Shown here one piece after another: positions 63,639 through 64,000 of a stretch of DNA of 64,000 bases. Each line of letters begins with the position of its first letter. The first letter of the stretch is position 1. The position numbers were made by a program, and so were the translations under genes. The notes below the pieces were generated by a model. It was not told the DNA's origin, did no database searches, and saw only the letters and a list, made by a program, of their open reading frames with translations. Source of the stretch: Poindextera sp963719975 (GTDB lineage: Bacteria > Pseudomonadota > Alphaproteobacteria > Caulobacterales > Caulobacteraceae); contig CAVRED010000007.1 of assembly GCA_963719975.1 (NCBI GenBank), forward strand, positions 124,001 to 188,000, in the 5' to 3' direction.

Positions 63639-64000
63639 CTACTGCGCCGGCTCCATGGCCGCGGCGCGCTCCGCCACGCTCTCGACATAGGCGCGGCGGG
63701 CGTCGAAGTCCTTGGCGATGGTGTCGTCGGCCTCCTGCAACGCCTGCACGTCGGTCTCGGCGAAGCCGATGATGCCCATCTCCTCGTAGCCCTTGCGGAT
63801 GATCGGCCCCCAGAGGCCGATGTCCTTCACGATCGGCACGATGCGGGTGAACAGCGATGAGCGGAACATCTCCATGAAGCCGGAGTCGTACATGTGCTCG
63901 GCGCACTTGGCCGGATCGAGGCCCAGGGTCTTCCACACCTCGACCGCATCGAAGCGGTCGCGCATCAGGTAGCAGGCCTCGAGCAGGAACTGCTCGCGCT
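63639..64000 (-). CDS. C-terminal part of an unidentified protein
   Basis: The frame is open to the right edge, so the start is outside the window. About 119 residues are visible, including EQFLLEACYLMRDRFDAVEV, HMYDSGFMEMFRSSLFTRIV, IKDIGLWGPI-like text (VKDIGLWGPIIRKGYEEMGI) and IGFAETDVQALQEADD. It is helical and soluble-looking. I do not recognise the family with confidence; a ferritin-like diiron protein is one possibility. It ends immediately before the LLM-class oxidoreductase, with no bases between its stop and that start, so the two are in one operon. Confidence 0.6.
   Translation of the reverse strand, partial: REQFLLEACYLMRDRFDAVEVWKTLGLDPAKCAEHMYDSGFMEMFRSSLFTRIVPIVKDIGLWGPIIRKGYEEMGIIGFAETDVQALQEADDTIAKDFDARRAYVESVAERAAAMEPAQ

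Overview
The window is high-GC DNA packed with genes on both strands. It looks like chromosome from an alphaproteobacterium, most likely Caulobacteraceae (Caulobacter/Phenylobacterium type). Supporting signs are the order recA - alaS - icd - trmJ, a recA promoter region with the alphaproteobacterial SOS box (GAAC-N7-GAAC), an RcnB-like exported protein, a large TonB receptor, and many intergenic inverted repeats. There are no rRNA or tRNA genes, phage genes, IS elements or CRISPR arrays that I can see. The genus is inference.

Layout. 1-5 kb: end of a crotonase gene, a DUF3052 protein, then a same-strand run of small monooxygenase, Old Yellow Enzyme, DUF169, RraA-like aldolase and a BNR-repeat sialidase-like protein. 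5-9.6 kb: SMP-30 lactonase with an exported unknown protein, then folA, a membrane protein, thyA and a DUF924 protein. 9.8-13.5 kb: RcnB-like protein, ilvC, trmN6 and a polyprenyl diphosphate synthase. 13.5-19 kb: a GtrA-containing membrane protein with a glycosyltransferase, and a TPR/ATP-grasp fusion. 19-23.4 kb: TonB receptor divergent from a NarL-type two-component pair. 23.4-26 kb: a metal module of ZIP-like transporter, RcnR/FrmR-type repressor with a clear operator, and a divergent porin. 26-31 kb: a Tad-type von Willebrand protein, asnB, a GtrB-like glycosyltransferase and sodC. 31-36 kb: Baeyer-Villiger monooxygenase, secreted lipase, TetR with operator, and SDR, a plausible ketone/ester catabolic set. 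36-45 kb: glycosyltransferase, recA, alaS, VOC protein, icd and trmJ. 45-52 kb: nitronate monooxygenase, a FabL-like SDR, an XRE regulator, and a three-gene operon of exported proteins of unknown function (DUF3142 plus two). 52-64 kb: SDR, a TetR/membrane-protein pair, a methyltransferase, a ClpX-type zinc-finger fusion, a double CaiB CoA-transferase, an esterase, an acyl-CoA dehydrogenase, a kinase-like phosphotransferase, a MarR/methyltransferase divergent pair and an LLM-class oxidoreductase.

Quality warning. Twelve genes, including recA and asnB, are broken by a single-base indel (eleven insertions, one deletion) in otherwise well conserved reading frames. In each gene the total length is off by exactly one base. 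This pattern looks like residual sequencing/assembly error rather than gene decay. I give such genes as one feature across both frames and mark the indel.

Most notable for novelty: the exported DUF3142 operon, the TPR/ATP-grasp fusion, the RcnR-like/ZIP-variant/porin metal module, the stand-alone ClpX zinc domain fusion, and a superfamily of degenerate intergenic palindromes.
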